From DASVBE01 sp963770375 (GTDB taxonomy: Bacteria; Actinomycetota; Actinomycetes; Streptosporangiales; Streptosporangiaceae), in NCBI GenBank assembly GCA_963770375.1, contig CAVYPM010000015.1, positions 1-64,000 on the forward strand: a stretch of 64,000 nucleotides of DNA. The letters run 5' to 3'. The position numbers and the translations under genes are program-made. Below the pieces are notes generated by a model, which was not told where the DNA came from, ran no database searches, and saw nothing but the letters and a program-made list of their open reading frames with translations. This document shows, in pieces, positions 19,469 through 29,886 of this stretch; the stretch's first letter is position 1, and every line of letters starts with the position of its first letter.

Positions 19469-20743
19469 GTGACGACTACGCAGGTCCCGATCGCAGAGGC
19501 CTACCTAGCCAGGACCCCGGCCTCCGAGGCCATGATGCGCCGCGCGCAAGAGGCCATGCCCGGCGGCAGCACCCGCACGGTCGGCTGGTTCCCGCCGTAC
19601 CCGGTGGTGTTCGACCACGGTGACGGGCCGTTCCTGTACGACCTCGACGGCCACGACTACGTCGACCTGTTCGGCAACGGGCTCAGCCTGATCCACGGCC
19701 ACTGCTACCCGCCGATCCGGCAGGCCGCCGAGGCCGTCCTGGCCCGCGGCACCGCCTGGTCCGGCGCGTCCGTGCCGCAGATCGAGTTCGCCGAGGTGCT
19801 CAGGGACCGGATCCCGGGCGCGGACCTGGTCCGCTTCGCCAACACCGGGACCGAGGCCGCGATGCTCGCGGTCAAGCTGGCCCGCCGCGCCACCGGCCGG
19901 CCCGGCGTACTCAAGGCGTGGGCCGCCTACCACGGCTCCTACGACGACCTCAAGGCCGGCCTGCACGGCCAGGGCGAGATCAGGAACCGGGTCTGGCTGG
20001 CCGAGTTCGGCGACCTCGGCTCGTTCCGCCGGGTCCTGGAGGAGCACGGCGACGAGATCGGCGCGGTGATCGCCGAGCCGGTCATGTACACCGGCGTGGT
20101 CATCCCGCCGCCGGACGGGTTCCTGCCCGCGCTGGCCGGCCTGGCCCGCGAGTTCGGCGCGCTGTTCATCATCGACGACTGCCTGATGTTCCGGCTGCAC
20201 GAGCACGGGTCGGCAGGAAAATACGGCTTCCAGGCCGACCTGACCGTCCTGGGCAAGTTCATCGGCGGCGGCACCCCGGTGGGCGCAGTCGCCGGAAGGG
20301 AAGAGCTCCTCTCCCTCTTCGACCCGCGAAGGCCCGACCGGCTCTACCACGGCGGCTCGTTCAACGGCAACGTGCTCGGCACCGCCTGCGGCAAGGTCGC
20401 GGTCGAGCACCTCACCCCGGAGGCGATCGCGGCCATGGACCGCCGGGCCGGGCAGCTGCGCGCCACCCTGGAGCAGCACGCCGCAAAGGCCGGCGTCCCG
20501 CTGGTGACCAGCGGCGTCGGCAGCACGTTCGGCGTCTACCTGGCCAGCAGCCTGCCCTCGCCGACCGGGCCCCGGCCGGACGCCGCCCAGTCCCAGCTCT
20601 TCCAGCTCGCCGCGGTCAACCGCGGGGTGCTGTTCGGCGACGGCGGCGAGGCCGCCATCCCCACCGTGCTGACCGACGAGGCCCTGGCGGAAACCGGGCA
20701 GCGCGTGTGCCAGGCCATCGACGACGTGGCCGCTGTGCTCTGA
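19469..20743 (+). CDS. Class III PLP-dependent aminotransferase (beta-amino acid aminotransferase / GSA aminomutase-like)
   Basis: This 424-residue fold-type I enzyme has EAMPGGSTRTVGWFPPYPV, LFGNGLSLIHGHCYPPIRQA, RFANTGTEAAMLAVKLARRATG, the Asp in FIIDDCLMF, and the PLP lysine in LTVLGKFIGGGTPVGA. HGGSFNGNVLGTACGKVAVEHL resembles beta-phenylalanine aminotransferases and glutamate-semialdehyde aminomutases. The start is GTG at 19469 with AGGAG ten bases upstream, four bases after the GntR stop. In this operon it would deaminate the amine freed by HyuA/HyuB, giving a keto acid or aldehyde for the CoA ligase. Substrate is inferred from context only. Confidence 0.85.
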   Translation: MTTTQVPIAEAYLARTPASEAMMRRAQEAMPGGSTRTVGWFPPYPVVFDHGDGPFLYDLDGHDYVDLFGNGLSLIHGHCYPPIRQAAEAVLARGTAWSGASVPQIEFAEVLRDRIPGADLVRFANTGTEAAMLAVKLARRATGRPGVLKAWAAYHGSYDDLKAGLHGQGEIRNRVWLAEFGDLGSFRRVLEEHGDEIGAVIAEPVMYTGVVIPPPDGFLPALAGLAREFGALFIIDDCLMFRLHEHGSAGKYGFQADLTVLGKFIGGGTPVGAVAGREELLSLFDPRRPDRLYHGGSFNGNVLGTACGKVAVEHLTPEAIAAMDRRAGQLRATLEQHAAKAGVPLVTSGVGSTFGVYLASSLPSPTGPRPDAAQSQLFQLAAVNRGVLFGDGGEAAIPTVLTDEALAETGQRVCQAIDDVAAVL

Positions 20744-20782
20744 ACCGGCACCGCAGCCCGCGACAGGAAAGGAGAGCCGTCC

Positions 20783-21166
20783 ATGACGATCGACCGCACG
20801 CCGTCCGCCATCGGCTGGAGCTTCAGTGACGTGGTGAGCGTCAGCGGCCCCGGCCGCTGGCTGCACGTGTCCGGCCAGGTGGCCTTCGGCAAGAACGGCG
20901 AGGTGCACGGCTCGGTGGGGGAGCAGTCGCACGGCTGCTTCGACCACATCGAGGCCGTGCTGGCCCGGGCCGGGGCCGGCCTGGAGCACGTGGTGCGGAT
21001 CACCGTGTACCTCACCGACCTGACCGACTACGCCGAGTTCTCGGCGGCCCGCGCGGAGCGGTTCGCCGGGCACCTGCCCGCCAGCTCGGCGGTCCAGGTG
21101 GCCGGCCTGCTGGTGGGGGCCACCGTGGAGATCGACGCGGTCGCGTTCGTGCCGGACGCCGGCTGA
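20783..21166 (+). CDS. RidA/YjgF-family protein lacking the canonical catalytic arginine
   Basis: This 127-residue Rid-fold protein has WLHVSGQVAFGKNGEVHGS, HIEAVLARAGAGLEHVVRITVYLTDLTDY and VQVAGLLVGATVEIDAVAF. In E. coli RidA the imine-binding Arg105 lies in PARSCVEV; here the aligned text is PASSAVQV, so the position is Ser101. It therefore probably belongs to a non-RidA subgroup that does not hydrolyse enamines in the canonical manner. The start ATG at 20783 has AGGAAAGGAGAG upstream. It lies between the aminotransferase and the CoA synthetase. Confidence 0.85.
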   Translation: MTIDRTPSAIGWSFSDVVSVSGPGRWLHVSGQVAFGKNGEVHGSVGEQSHGCFDHIEAVLARAGAGLEHVVRITVYLTDLTDYAEFSAARAERFAGHLPASSAVQVAGLLVGATVEIDAVAFVPDAG

Positions 21167-21169
21167 CCC

Positions 21170-23216
21170 ATGCCCGCAGAGCAGGCCGCCTGGTGGCCGG
21201 ACGAGGAGCGGATCGCCGCGGCCGCGGTCACCCGGCTGGCCCGGCGGCACGGCCTGGCCGGCGCCGACGAGCTGCTGGCCAGGTCGAAGGACCCGGAGTG
21301 GTTCTGGGACGCGGTCGTGGCCGACCTCGGGATCGAGTTCCGCGTCCCGTACACCGCGGTGCTGGACACCAGCCGCGGCCCGGAGTGGGCCACCTGGTTC
21401 ACCGGCGGCGAGTTCGCGCTGACCGACAGCTGCCTGCGGCGCTGGGCCGCCCAGCGGCCCGCCGAGCCCGCGGTCATCGGCGTGGACGAGAGCGGCCGCC
21501 AGACCGCGCTGTCCTGGGCCGGCCTCAGCCTGCTCACCCGCCAGATCGCCGCCGAACTGCGCCGGGACGGCGTCCGGCCGGGCGACGCGGTCGCCGTGTT
21601 CCTGCCGATGACCGGCGTGTACGTGGCGACCCTGTACGCCTGCGCCCAGCTCGGCGCGATGGCGCTGCCGCTGTTCACCGGCTTCGGCGCGGACGCCATC
21701 GCGGTCCGGCTGCGCGACGCGGGCGCGCGGGCCGCGGTCACCACGGCCGGCACGGTCCGGCGCGGCCAGTGGAGCCCGCTCGCCCCGGTGCTGGCCGAGG
21801 CCAGCACCGGGGCGAGCGCCGGCGGGGACCTGCTCCGCACGGTCCTGGTGGTCGGCGAGCCCGGCCCGGCGACCGGTCTCGGCGCCCGTCCCGGGCCAGC
21901 CCGGCTGGCGCACCTGGCAGCCGGACCCGCAGGCGGCCGCCCCGGCGGACGCGAACGGGCCGTGCCCGGCGTTCCCCAGCGAGCAGCCGTTCCTGCTGGC
22001 CTACACCAGCGGCACCACCGGGTCCCCGAAGGGCGCGGTGCTGACCCAGCCGGCCTGCTGCTCGGGGTGGCCAGGGACGCCGCCTACCACGTGGACCTGC
22101 GCTGCGGCGACGTGCTGTGCTGGCCCGCCGACCCGGGCTGGATCATGGGCCCCTGGCAGGTGCTGGCGGCCGGCGCGGTGGGCGCCACCCTCCTGCTGCT
22201 CGAGGGCCTGCCCGGCTACCCCACCCCGGACCGGCTCTGGACGGTCCTCACCCGGCACCACGTGGCGGTGTTCGGCTGCGGCCCCACCCTGGCCCGGTCG
22301 CTGGCCCGGGCCGGAAGCGCGCCGCCGCCGGGCAGCTGGCCGTCGCTGCGCGCGTTCACCAGCACCGGCGAGCCGTCCGACCCGGAATCCTGGGACTACC
22401 TGTTCCGTGTCATCGGCGGGCGCCGCGCCCCGGTGATCAACATCTCCGGCGGCACCGAGGTGGGCGGCGCGTTCCTGGCCCCGCTCCCGGTCGCAACCGC
22501 TCAAGCCGTGCTCGGTCGGCGGCCCCACGCTGGGCATGGACGTCGACATCGTCGACAGCGAGGGCCAGCCGGCCAGCCCCGGGATAACCGGGGAGCTGGT
22601 CTGCCGGGGACCATGGCCGTCGATGACCCGCGGCCTGCTTGGCGCGCCCGGGCGCTACCTGGACAGCTACTGGCGGCGCTGGCCAGGGATGTGGGCGCAC
22701 GGCGACTGGGCCAGCCGGGACGCCGACGGTGCCTGGTTCGTGCACGGCCGGTCGGACGAGACCATGAACCTGGCCGGCAAGCGGACTGGGCCCGCCGAGA
22801 TCGAGACCGTGCTGCTCGGCCACCCGCAGGTGGCCGAGGCCGCCGCGTTCGGCGTCCCGGACCAGGCCAAGGGCGAGGCCCTGTGGTGCGCGGTGGTCCC
22901 GGCCGCGGCGGGCCACGACCGGGACGGCGGGGAGCTGGCCGGCGAGCTGCGGCAGCTGGTCGCGAGCCGGCTGGGGGCGGCGTTCCGCCCGGCCCGGGTC
23001 CTGATCGTGCCCGGCCTGCCCCGGACGAGGTCGGGGAAGGTCATGCGCGGCCTGCTGCGCAGCCTCGCGGCCGGGCGCGGCGCGGGGGACACCTCGGCGA
23101 TGGCCGAGCCGGCCCTGGCGGCCCGGCTCGGCGCCCTGCTGTCCGGCTCTGCCGCGGCGCCAGCCACCGAGCGACCCTCAGGGCAAACTGGATCCAATCC
23201 ATCCGATAGGACCTAG
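21170..23216 (+). CDS. AMP-forming acyl-CoA synthetase (acetoacetyl-/acetyl-CoA synthetase-like), three frame breaks
   Basis: The ANL-superfamily ligase text is complete when the frame is followed: SWAGLSLLTRQIAAELRRDG, AVAVFLPMTGVYVATLYACAQ, the AMP-binding P-loop YTSGTTGSPKGAVLTQ, WPADPGWIMGPWQV, INISGGTEVGGAFLAP, MWAHGDWASRDADG, GRSDETMNLAGKRTGPAEIE and RTRSGKVMRGLL with the catalytic lysine. The frame changes at about 21880, about 22048 and 22493 (one extra G between LPV and QPLKPCSVGGPT). About 680 residues are expected. The N-terminal ACAS-type region (DPEWFWDAVVADLGIEF) places it near acetoacetyl-CoA and acetyl-CoA synthetases. It would activate the deaminated acid of the pathway. Confidence 0.85.
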
Positions 23217-23272
23217 ACCAGTGCACTCTTTCTCGCTACGATCAACTAGGCCCGTGCAGATGGGATCCAATC
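23189..23272. promoter_or_regulatory. Paired GntR-type operators upstream of hyuA
   Basis: Two copies of the operator core lie here: TGGATCCAATC at 23189-23199 (inside the 3' end of the ligase gene) and GGATCCAATC at 23263-23272, 45 bases before the hyuA start. Their GGATCC centres are 73 bases apart, close to seven helical turns, so both can be bound on one face of the DNA. An internal promoter for hyuAB and the transporter, controlled by the GntR regulator at 18758, is the natural inference. Confidence 0.6.
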
Positions 23273-23316
23273 ATGCGTAGGTCGATCGGCTTTCCCCTGC
23301 CCTGCGGAGGCCTGCG

Positions 23317-25410
23317 ATGAGCTTCCGGGTGTCGGTGGACATCGGCGGAACCTGCACCGACGTGGTGGTCGCCAGCGACAGCGGCGGGCTGACCCTCGGC
23401 AAGGCGATGACCACCCGCCAGCACCCGCAGGACGGGCTGGCCGAGTCCCTGGCCGACGCCGCCCGGCAGCTGGGCCTGACCGGCGAGGAGATCCTGGCCA
23501 GCACCGACCTGTTCCTGTACTCCACCACCCGGGCCACCAACGCGATCCTCGAGGGCGCCACCGCGACCACCGCGCTGCTGGTCACCGAGGGTTTCGGTGA
23601 CGTTCTGGTCCGCCGCGAGGGAGGCCGGCTGGCACCGTACGACTTCACCCGGCCGCCGGCCGAGCCGTACATCCCGCGCCGCCTCACGTTCGGGATCACC
23701 GAGCGGATCACCGCCGAGGGCGACGTTCTGATCCCGCTGGACGAGGCCGCCGTCCGCGCCACCCTGGCGGGCCTGCCCGCCCACGGCGTCGAGGCGGTGG
23801 CCGTGTGCCTGCTGTGGTCCACCGCCAACCCGGCGCACGAGGACCGGGTCGCCGCGCTGATCGGCGAGCTGCTGCCGGGCCTGCCGGTCACCCTCTCGCA
23901 CCGGATCAACCCGATCATCCGCGAGTACCGGCGGGCCTCCGCGGCGGCCATCGACGCCTCCCTCAAGCCGCTCATGCAGCAGCACCTGCACGACGTCGAG
24001 GCGTGGCTGCGGGCCGGCGGCTACCAGGGCCCGGTGGTCGCGGCCACCTCGTCGGGCGGCGTGATGTTCCTCGGCGACCTGATCGAGCGGCCGATCCACG
24101 CGGCCCGGTCCGGCCCGTCGCTGGCCCCGGTGGCCGGCCAGGCCTACGCCGCCGCGGAGACCGGCGCGCAGGACGTGATCGTCTGCGACACCGGCGGGAC
24201 CAGCTTCGACGTCAGCCTGATCCGGGCGGGCCGGCCGGTGTTCACCCGGGAGACCTGGCTGGGCGAGCCGTACACCGGGCACCTGACCGGGCTGGCCTCG
24301 CGGGACGTACGCAGCGTGGGCGCGGGCGGCGGGTCGATCGCGTTCGTGGACGACGGCGGGCTGCTGCACGTCGGCCCGGCCAGCGCCGGGTCCGAGCCCG
24401 GCCCGGCCTGCTACGGGCGGGGCGGCACCGCGCCGACCGTGACCGACGCCGCGGTGGTGCTCGGCTACCTGGACCCGGGAGCGTTCCTCGGCGGGCGGAT
24501 CCGGCTGGACCAGGCCGCGGCCCGCGCGGTGCTCGAGCCGCTGGCCGCCCGGCTGGGCATGAGCGTGACCGACGCGGCCCAGGCCGTGCTCGTGGTCGCG
24601 GGCGAGCACATGGCCGACGCGATCCGCGAGATCACCATCAACGAGGGCGTGGACCCGCGGGACGGCCTGGTCGTGGCGGGCGGCGGCGCGGCCGGGATGA
24701 CGATCGCCGCGATCGTGGAGTCCATCGGCTGCCGCCAGGTGCTGCTGCCGCGCACCGCCGGGGCGCTGTCCGCGGCCGGCGGCCAGTGGACCGACGTGCT
24801 GGCCGAGTTCACCGTCAGCCAGTTCACCGACACCGAGACCTTCGACCACGCCGGGGTGCGGGCCGCGCTGGACACGCTGGCCGGGCAGGCCGCGGGGTTC
24901 ACCGCGCTGCTGGCGGACCAGGGCATCAAGCGGTTCGAGCTGGACCACATCGTGGAGAGCCGGTACCGGCAGCAGGTGTGGGACATCGAGGTGCCGTTTG
25001 GCGGTCGGCCCGATCTGTCCGAGGCTGGCGGCCCTGAGGGGCTGCGGCAAAGGTTCCACGCCGAGCACCGGCGGATCTTCGCGGTCGACGACCCGGACGC
25101 GCACGTGGAGTTCGTGGCCTGGAAGGTGCGGGTCCGCGGGGTGCTGGACAAGCCCGCGCTGACCCCGGCCGTGGCCGCGGGCCCGGCGGCCCCGGCCGGC
25201 CCGGGCGTGACCCGCGGGCAGGCCCACTTCCCGGGAGCCGGGCTGGTGGACACGCCGTTCTACCCCGGGGCCGCGCTGGAGCCCGGCACCGTCCTGGCCG
25301 GCCCGCTGGTGGTCCGCGAGCCGACCACCACGATCGTCGTCCCGCCCGGCTGGACGCTCACCGTGACCAGCCTGGGCAACTACCTGATGCAGCGCGAGGG
25401 GGAGCAGTGA
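23317..25410 (+). CDS. hyuA: Hydantoinase/oxoprolinase A subunit (HyuA, ATP-binding)
   Basis: This 697-residue protein has an N-terminal Hydant_A_N domain (RVSVDIGGTCTDVVVAS, LYSTTRATNAILEG), an ATPase-like central domain (VIVCDTGGTSFDVSLIRAG, RSVGAGGGSIAFVDDGGLLHVGPASAGSEPGPACYGRGG) and the C-terminal Hydant_A region. The family hydrolyses cyclic amides such as hydantoins, 5-oxoproline or lactams with ATP. The start ATG at 23317 has TGCGGAGG upstream. The next gene starts inside its stop (GTGA). The gene is intact and family-length. The substrate cannot be read from the sequence. Confidence 0.9.
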   Translation: MSFRVSVDIGGTCTDVVVASDSGGLTLGKAMTTRQHPQDGLAESLADAARQLGLTGEEILASTDLFLYSTTRATNAILEGATATTALLVTEGFGDVLVRREGGRLAPYDFTRPPAEPYIPRRLTFGITERITAEGDVLIPLDEAAVRATLAGLPAHGVEAVAVCLLWSTANPAHEDRVAALIGELLPGLPVTLSHRINPIIREYRRASAAAIDASLKPLMQQHLHDVEAWLRAGGYQGPVVAATSSGGVMFLGDLIERPIHAARSGPSLAPVAGQAYAAAETGAQDVIVCDTGGTSFDVSLIRAGRPVFTRETWLGEPYTGHLTGLASRDVRSVGAGGGSIAFVDDGGLLHVGPASAGSEPGPACYGRGGTAPTVTDAAVVLGYLDPGAFLGGRIRLDQAAARAVLEPLAARLGMSVTDAAQAVLVVAGEHMADAIREITINEGVDPRDGLVVAGGGAAGMTIAAIVESIGCRQVLLPRTAGALSAAGGQWTDVLAEFTVSQFTDTETFDHAGVRAALDTLAGQAAGFTALLADQGIKRFELDHIVESRYRQQVWDIEVPFGGRPDLSEAGGPEGLRQRFHAEHRRIFAVDDPDAHVEFVAWKVRVRGVLDKPALTPAVAAGPAAPAGPGVTRGQAHFPGAGLVDTPFYPGAALEPGTVLAGPLVVREPTTTIVVPPGWTLTVTSLGNYLMQREGEQ

Positions 25411-27179
25411 CCGCGTCGCTGAGCCGGGAGGCTGCGGAGCAGGCCGGCCTGGACCCGGTGCTGCTGGCCGTGCTGGCCAGCCGGTTCGACACGATCGTCC
25501 GGGAGATGAGCAACACCCTGTTCCGCACCAGCCGGTCCTCGGTGCTGAACATGGCCCGCGACTTCTCCTGCTGCATCGTGACCGCGCAGGACGAGCTGCT
25601 GGCCGCGGCCGAGGGCCTGCAGGTGCACGTGCTCGGCGCCGGGCTGCAGACCCGCTGGCTGCGCGAGCTGCACCCGGACCTGGCCGACGGCGACGCCTAC
25701 CTGCACAACGACCCGTACCTGGGGAACACGCACACCGCCGACCACACGCTGCTGGTGCCGGTGTTCCTGGACGGCGAGCACGTCTTCACCACGTCGGCCA
25801 AGGCGCACCAGGCGGACTGCGGCAACGCCGAGCCGACCACGTACATGGCGTTCGCCAAGGACCTGTACGAGGAAGGCGGGCTGAACTTCCCCTGCGTCCG
25901 GATCCAGCGCGGCCGGGCCGACGTGGCGGACATCATCCGGATGTGCCAGCGCAGGATCCGCGTACCGGAGATCTGGTACGGCGACTACCTGGCCTCGCTG
26001 GGTGCGGCCCGGATCGGCGAACGCCGGCTGCACGAGCTGGCCGACAGGTACGGGGTCGCCACCCTGCGGAAGTTCATCACCGCGTGGCTCGGCTACTCCG
26101 AGCGCCTGGCCGCGGCGGCCATCGGCAAGCTGCCCGCGGGCCGCCTGGTCGCGGAGAGCTCGCACGACCCGCTGCCCGGCATCGAGGAGGGCATCCCGGT
26201 GCGGGTCGTGGTGGACATCGAGCCCGGAGCCGGGCGGATCACCGTCGACCTGCGGGACAACCCGGACTGCGTGCCCGCCGGGTTCAACCTGTCCGAGGCG
26301 TCGTCCACCAGCGGCGCGGTCATCGGCGTGCTCAACGCGCTGCCCGAGGACCTGCCGCGCAACGCGGGCACGTTCCGCCGGATCAAGGTCCTGCTGCGGG
26401 ACGGCTGCGTGGTCGGCAAGCCGGGCTTCCCGTCGTCCGCCTCGCTGGCCACCACCAACGTGCTCGAGCGGGTCATCAACCCCGTCCAGGCCGCGTTCGC
26501 CCAGCTCGGCCGGGGCGCCGGGCTGGCCGAGGGCGGCGGGGCGTGCAGCACCGGCTTCGGGGTGATCAGCGGGACCGACCCGCGGGCCGGCGGCCGGCCG
26601 TTCATCAACCAGCTGATCATGGGCAGCAACGGCGGCCCCGGCACGCCGGTCTGCGACGGCTGGGTGACGTACTGCATGCCGGACGCGGCCATGGTCGTGT
26701 ACACCGACAGCGTCGAGGTCATCGAGCAGCGGTACCCGATCCTGGTCCGGTCGGTCCGGCTGCTGCCGGACAGCGGCGGCCCCGGCGAGTTCCGCGGCGC
26801 GCCCGCCACCGAGGTGGACTACGGGCCCCGGTTCGGGCCGGTGACCGTGTACTTCTTCGCCGACTTCGCCGCCCACCCGGCCCAGGGGGTGTGGGGCGGC
26901 CAGCCGGGCAGCGTGGCCAGCGTCACCCATATCGCCGCGGACGGCACCGAGCACCCGCTGCCCGCGATCGGCGACATCACCCTGCAGCCCGGCGAGTGGC
27001 TGCGCGGCTGCGAGGCCGGCGGCGGGGGGTACGGCGACCCGCTGGCCCGCGACCGGGCCCGGGTGCTGGCCGACGTCAACGAGGGGTGGGTCACCCCGGA
27101 AGCCGCGACCGCGGCCTACGGCGTGACGCTGATCCGGTCGCAGACCGGATGGCAACTAACTGAGGAGGGCCCCCGATGA
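25407..27179 (+). CDS. hyuB: Hydantoinase/oxoprolinase B subunit (HyuB)
   Basis: This 590-residue Hydantoinase_B protein, partner of HyuA, has FDTIVREMSNTLFRTSRSSVLNMARDFS, the metal-site-rich YLHNDPYLGNTHTADHTLLVPVF, AFAKDLYEEGGLNFP and NLSEASSTSGAVIGVLNAL near the expected places, and a C-terminal EAGGGGYGDPLARDRARVLADVNEGWV. The start is GTG at 25407, coupled to hyuA by a GTGA overlap. The stop overlaps the ATG of the binding protein. Together with HyuA it would open a cyclic amide using ATP. Confidence 0.9.
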   Translation: MTASLSREAAEQAGLDPVLLAVLASRFDTIVREMSNTLFRTSRSSVLNMARDFSCCIVTAQDELLAAAEGLQVHVLGAGLQTRWLRELHPDLADGDAYLHNDPYLGNTHTADHTLLVPVFLDGEHVFTTSAKAHQADCGNAEPTTYMAFAKDLYEEGGLNFPCVRIQRGRADVADIIRMCQRRIRVPEIWYGDYLASLGAARIGERRLHELADRYGVATLRKFITAWLGYSERLAAAAIGKLPAGRLVAESSHDPLPGIEEGIPVRVVVDIEPGAGRITVDLRDNPDCVPAGFNLSEASSTSGAVIGVLNALPEDLPRNAGTFRRIKVLLRDGCVVGKPGFPSSASLATTNVLERVINPVQAAFAQLGRGAGLAEGGGACSTGFGVISGTDPRAGGRPFINQLIMGSNGGPGTPVCDGWVTYCMPDAAMVVYTDSVEVIEQRYPILVRSVRLLPDSGGPGEFRGAPATEVDYGPRFGPVTVYFFADFAAHPAQGVWGGQPGSVASVTHIAADGTEHPLPAIGDITLQPGEWLRGCEAGGGGYGDPLARDRARVLADVNEGWVTPEAATAAYGVTLIRSQTGWQLTEEGPR

Positions 27180-28839
27180 GGAATCCCACCAGGCCTGGGC
27201 GCCCGCGCCCGGTCGCGCCGGGCATGCTCCCGGCCCGCCGCCTGCTTGCCCTGTCCGCCGCCACCGCCGCGGTAGCCCTGCTCGCCGCCTGCGCCGGGGG
27301 ATCGTCCGGCTCGGGCGGCGGCGGGACGTCCGCCGCCCCGGTCGCGGCCGGGCCGGCGGCACGGTGACCGTCCGGTCCATCGACGACGTCGACACGTTCA
27401 ACCCGGCGACGACCGCGGCGCCGAACATGTCGGTGCAGGCGATCGAGCTCACCTACGACCGGCTGCTGTACCTGAGCCCGGGCGGCAAGCTCGAGCCGTA
27501 CCTGGCCACCTCGTGGAAGACCACGCCCGACGGCGCGGTGCTGCACATCCGCAAGGGGGTGACCTGCTCGGACGGCACCCCGATGACGCCGAGCGTGATC
27601 GCGGACTCGCTGCGGTACGCGTTCTCGCCGTCCACCCACGGGCCGTACACCTCGTACGTGACCGGCACGGCCGGGGCGAAGAGCGTGACCGCGGACGACG
27701 CCGCCGGGACCGTGACGATCACGCTGAAGGCGCCGTACAACGCGCTGCTGACCGCGCTGGCCACGCCGTACGTCGGGTCGATCATCTGCCACGCCGGGGT
27801 GGCGCACCCGGCCAGCCTGAACGCCGCGCCCGACGGCAGCGGCCCGTACGTGCTCGACAAGTCCCGCAGCGTGCGGGGCAGCACGTACGTGTTCACCCTG
27901 CGCAAGAACTACAACTGGGGCCCGGGCGGCTGGTCCGCTAAGACGGCCGGGGTGCCGACCACGATCGTCGACCGGGTGATCACCGACGACACCACCGCGG
28001 CGAACCTGCTGACCACCGGGCAGGTCGACATCGCGCCGATCTTCGGGATCAACGAGAAGCGCATCGAGGCGAACCGCGCGGTGTGGAACTTCACCACGCA
28101 GGCGCTGCAGCTGGGCAGCTGGGGCGTGGTGTTCAACCAGAACAAGCCGCGGGCCGGCGCGGACCCGAAGGTGCGGCACGCCATCTACCTGGCCCTGCAG
28201 GGCTCGGCCATGGTCAAGGCGGCGTTCTCCAGCCTCGGCGTCCAGTTCAGCACGCTCGCCACGCCCAACATGCAGTGCTACAACAAGGACGTCGGCCGGC
28301 TCACCCCCGGCTTCGACCCGTCCCAGGCCAGGGCCATCCTGAAGTCCGACGGCTACACGCCGGGCGCCGGCGGGGTGATGACCAAGAACGGCCAGCCGCT
28401 GAAGCTCAAGATCGTCATGTGGAACACCACCGGGCAGGCCGGCGACTACATGCAGCAGGCCCTGCAGGACATCGGCGTGCAGTCCACGGTGCAGATCACC
28501 GACATCGACACCTGGATCACCGCGCTGTTCTCGACCAAGAACTACGACCTGACCGTGTACTCCTACTACTCGGGGCTGCCCAACCCGGTGATCTTCCCGT
28601 CCCAGGACTCGTCGATGAGCATCAACGACCCGGTCTACTACAGCCTGTCCGCCAAGGCCGAGGCCGAGCCGGGCGCGACCCAGTGCCAGGCGTGGGACAA
28701 GGCCCTGGAGCACGCCGAGGCGAACTACGACGTCAAGCCGATCGGCGTGTCCAGGAACGTGTGGTTCGCCAAGGGCTGGAAGTTCGCCGCGCCGTTCGAC
28801 GTGATCATCGACCCGTTCACGCTGAAGAAGACGGCATGA
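27176..28839 (+). CDS. Opp/Dpp-type ABC transporter substrate-binding lipoprotein, frameshifted
   Basis: This SBP_bac_5 family lipoprotein has a signal peptide with lipobox LLAAC (Cys39) and a Gly/Ser linker. After the frame change come GGTVTVRSIDDVDTFNP, YDRLLYLSPGGKLEPYLATSW, LHIRKGVTCSDGTPMT and YGAAF-like strands of the peptide-binding fold. The break is at about 27355, where one G is missing in the run GGGCCGGC; both sides are otherwise intact. The start ATG at 27176 overlaps the hyuB stop (ATGA). The corrected length is about 554 residues. It would capture the substrate of the HyuAB pathway outside the membrane. Confidence 0.85.
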
Positions 28840-29886
28840 GCCACGCGGCAGCCCGCGTCATGACGCTGACGCAGACTGACCAGCCGGCCAGTGCGCCAGG
28901 GCGTGGACGTGCCGCGCGGCCGGGGCGTGCCGCTGGTCCTGGTCTTCCTGGGCCGGCGGCTGGCCGCGCTGGTGGTGGTGGTCTGGATCGTCGAGGTGGC
29001 CACGTTCCTGATGGTCCGGCTGATCCCCGGGGACCCGGCCCGCGAGGTGCTGGGGCCCCGGGCCTCGGCCGCGGCGATCGCCGGGCTGCGCCGCCAGCTC
29101 GGCCTCGACCAGCCGTTCCTCACCCAGTACCTGCGCTACACCGGGCACGTGCTGGGCCTGGACTTCGGCACGTCGTTCTACACCCGGCTGCCCGTGTCCC
29201 AGCTGCTCGCCTCCCGGCTCGGGCCGGAGCTCGAGCTGATCGGCACCGCGATCGCGCTGGTGCTGGTCTTCGGCATCGCGGGCGGGCTGCTGCTGGGCAT
29301 CCTGACCCGGGAGGCCCGGCACCCCCGGCTGGAGTCGCTGGCCGTGCTGGTGCTCGGCATCGTCGGCTCGGTGCCCGGCTACGTGGCCGCCACCGGGCTG
29401 GCCTTCGTGTTCGCGGTCACCCTCAAGATCTTCCCGGTGGCCGGGAACACGCCGGCCAGCGCGGTCGTGCTGCCCGCGCTGGCGATCGCGCTGCCCCTCG
29501 CGGCGCTGCTGGCCCGGATCGTCCGGGTGGAGACGCTCAACGCGCTGGCCCAGAACTACGTCCGCGGCGCGCGCAGCAAGCGGCTCGGCCGCCCGGCCAT
29601 CTATCTGCGCTACGTGCTGCCCAACGTGCTGGCCGCGGCGCTGACGCTGGGCGGCACGATCTTCACCCAGCTGATCGGGAGCGCGATCATCGTGGAGAGC
29701 GTGTTCGCCTGGAACGGCCTGGGGCTGCTGCTCACCCAGGCCGTGCTGCACCTGGACTTCCCCGTGGTCGAGGGGGCCGCGCTGCTGCTCGCGCTGATCG
29801 TGGTGGTGGTCAACACGCTGGTCGACGTGGCGGTGTCGCTGGTTGACCCGCGGTCGGCGGCCGGCCGCGGCCTGGCGGTGGGCTGA
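28836..29886 (+). CDS. Opp/Dpp-type ABC transporter permease (DppB-like)
   Basis: The safe core runs from GTG at 28891 (331 residues): VFLGRRLAALVVVVWIVEVATFLMVRLIPGDPAREVLG, FLTQYLRYTGHVLGLDFGTSF, the permease EAA-type loop (NYVRGARSKRLGRPAIYLRYVLPN) and ESVFAWNGLGLLLTQAVLHLDFP. Every other junction of this operon uses an ATGA/GTGA overlap, and an ATG at 28836 overlaps the previous stop but lies in another frame. One extra A near 28890 would join MSHAAARVMTLTQTDQPA to RQGVDVPRG. I therefore give the longer region and regard 28891 as the fallback start. Confidence 0.85.
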
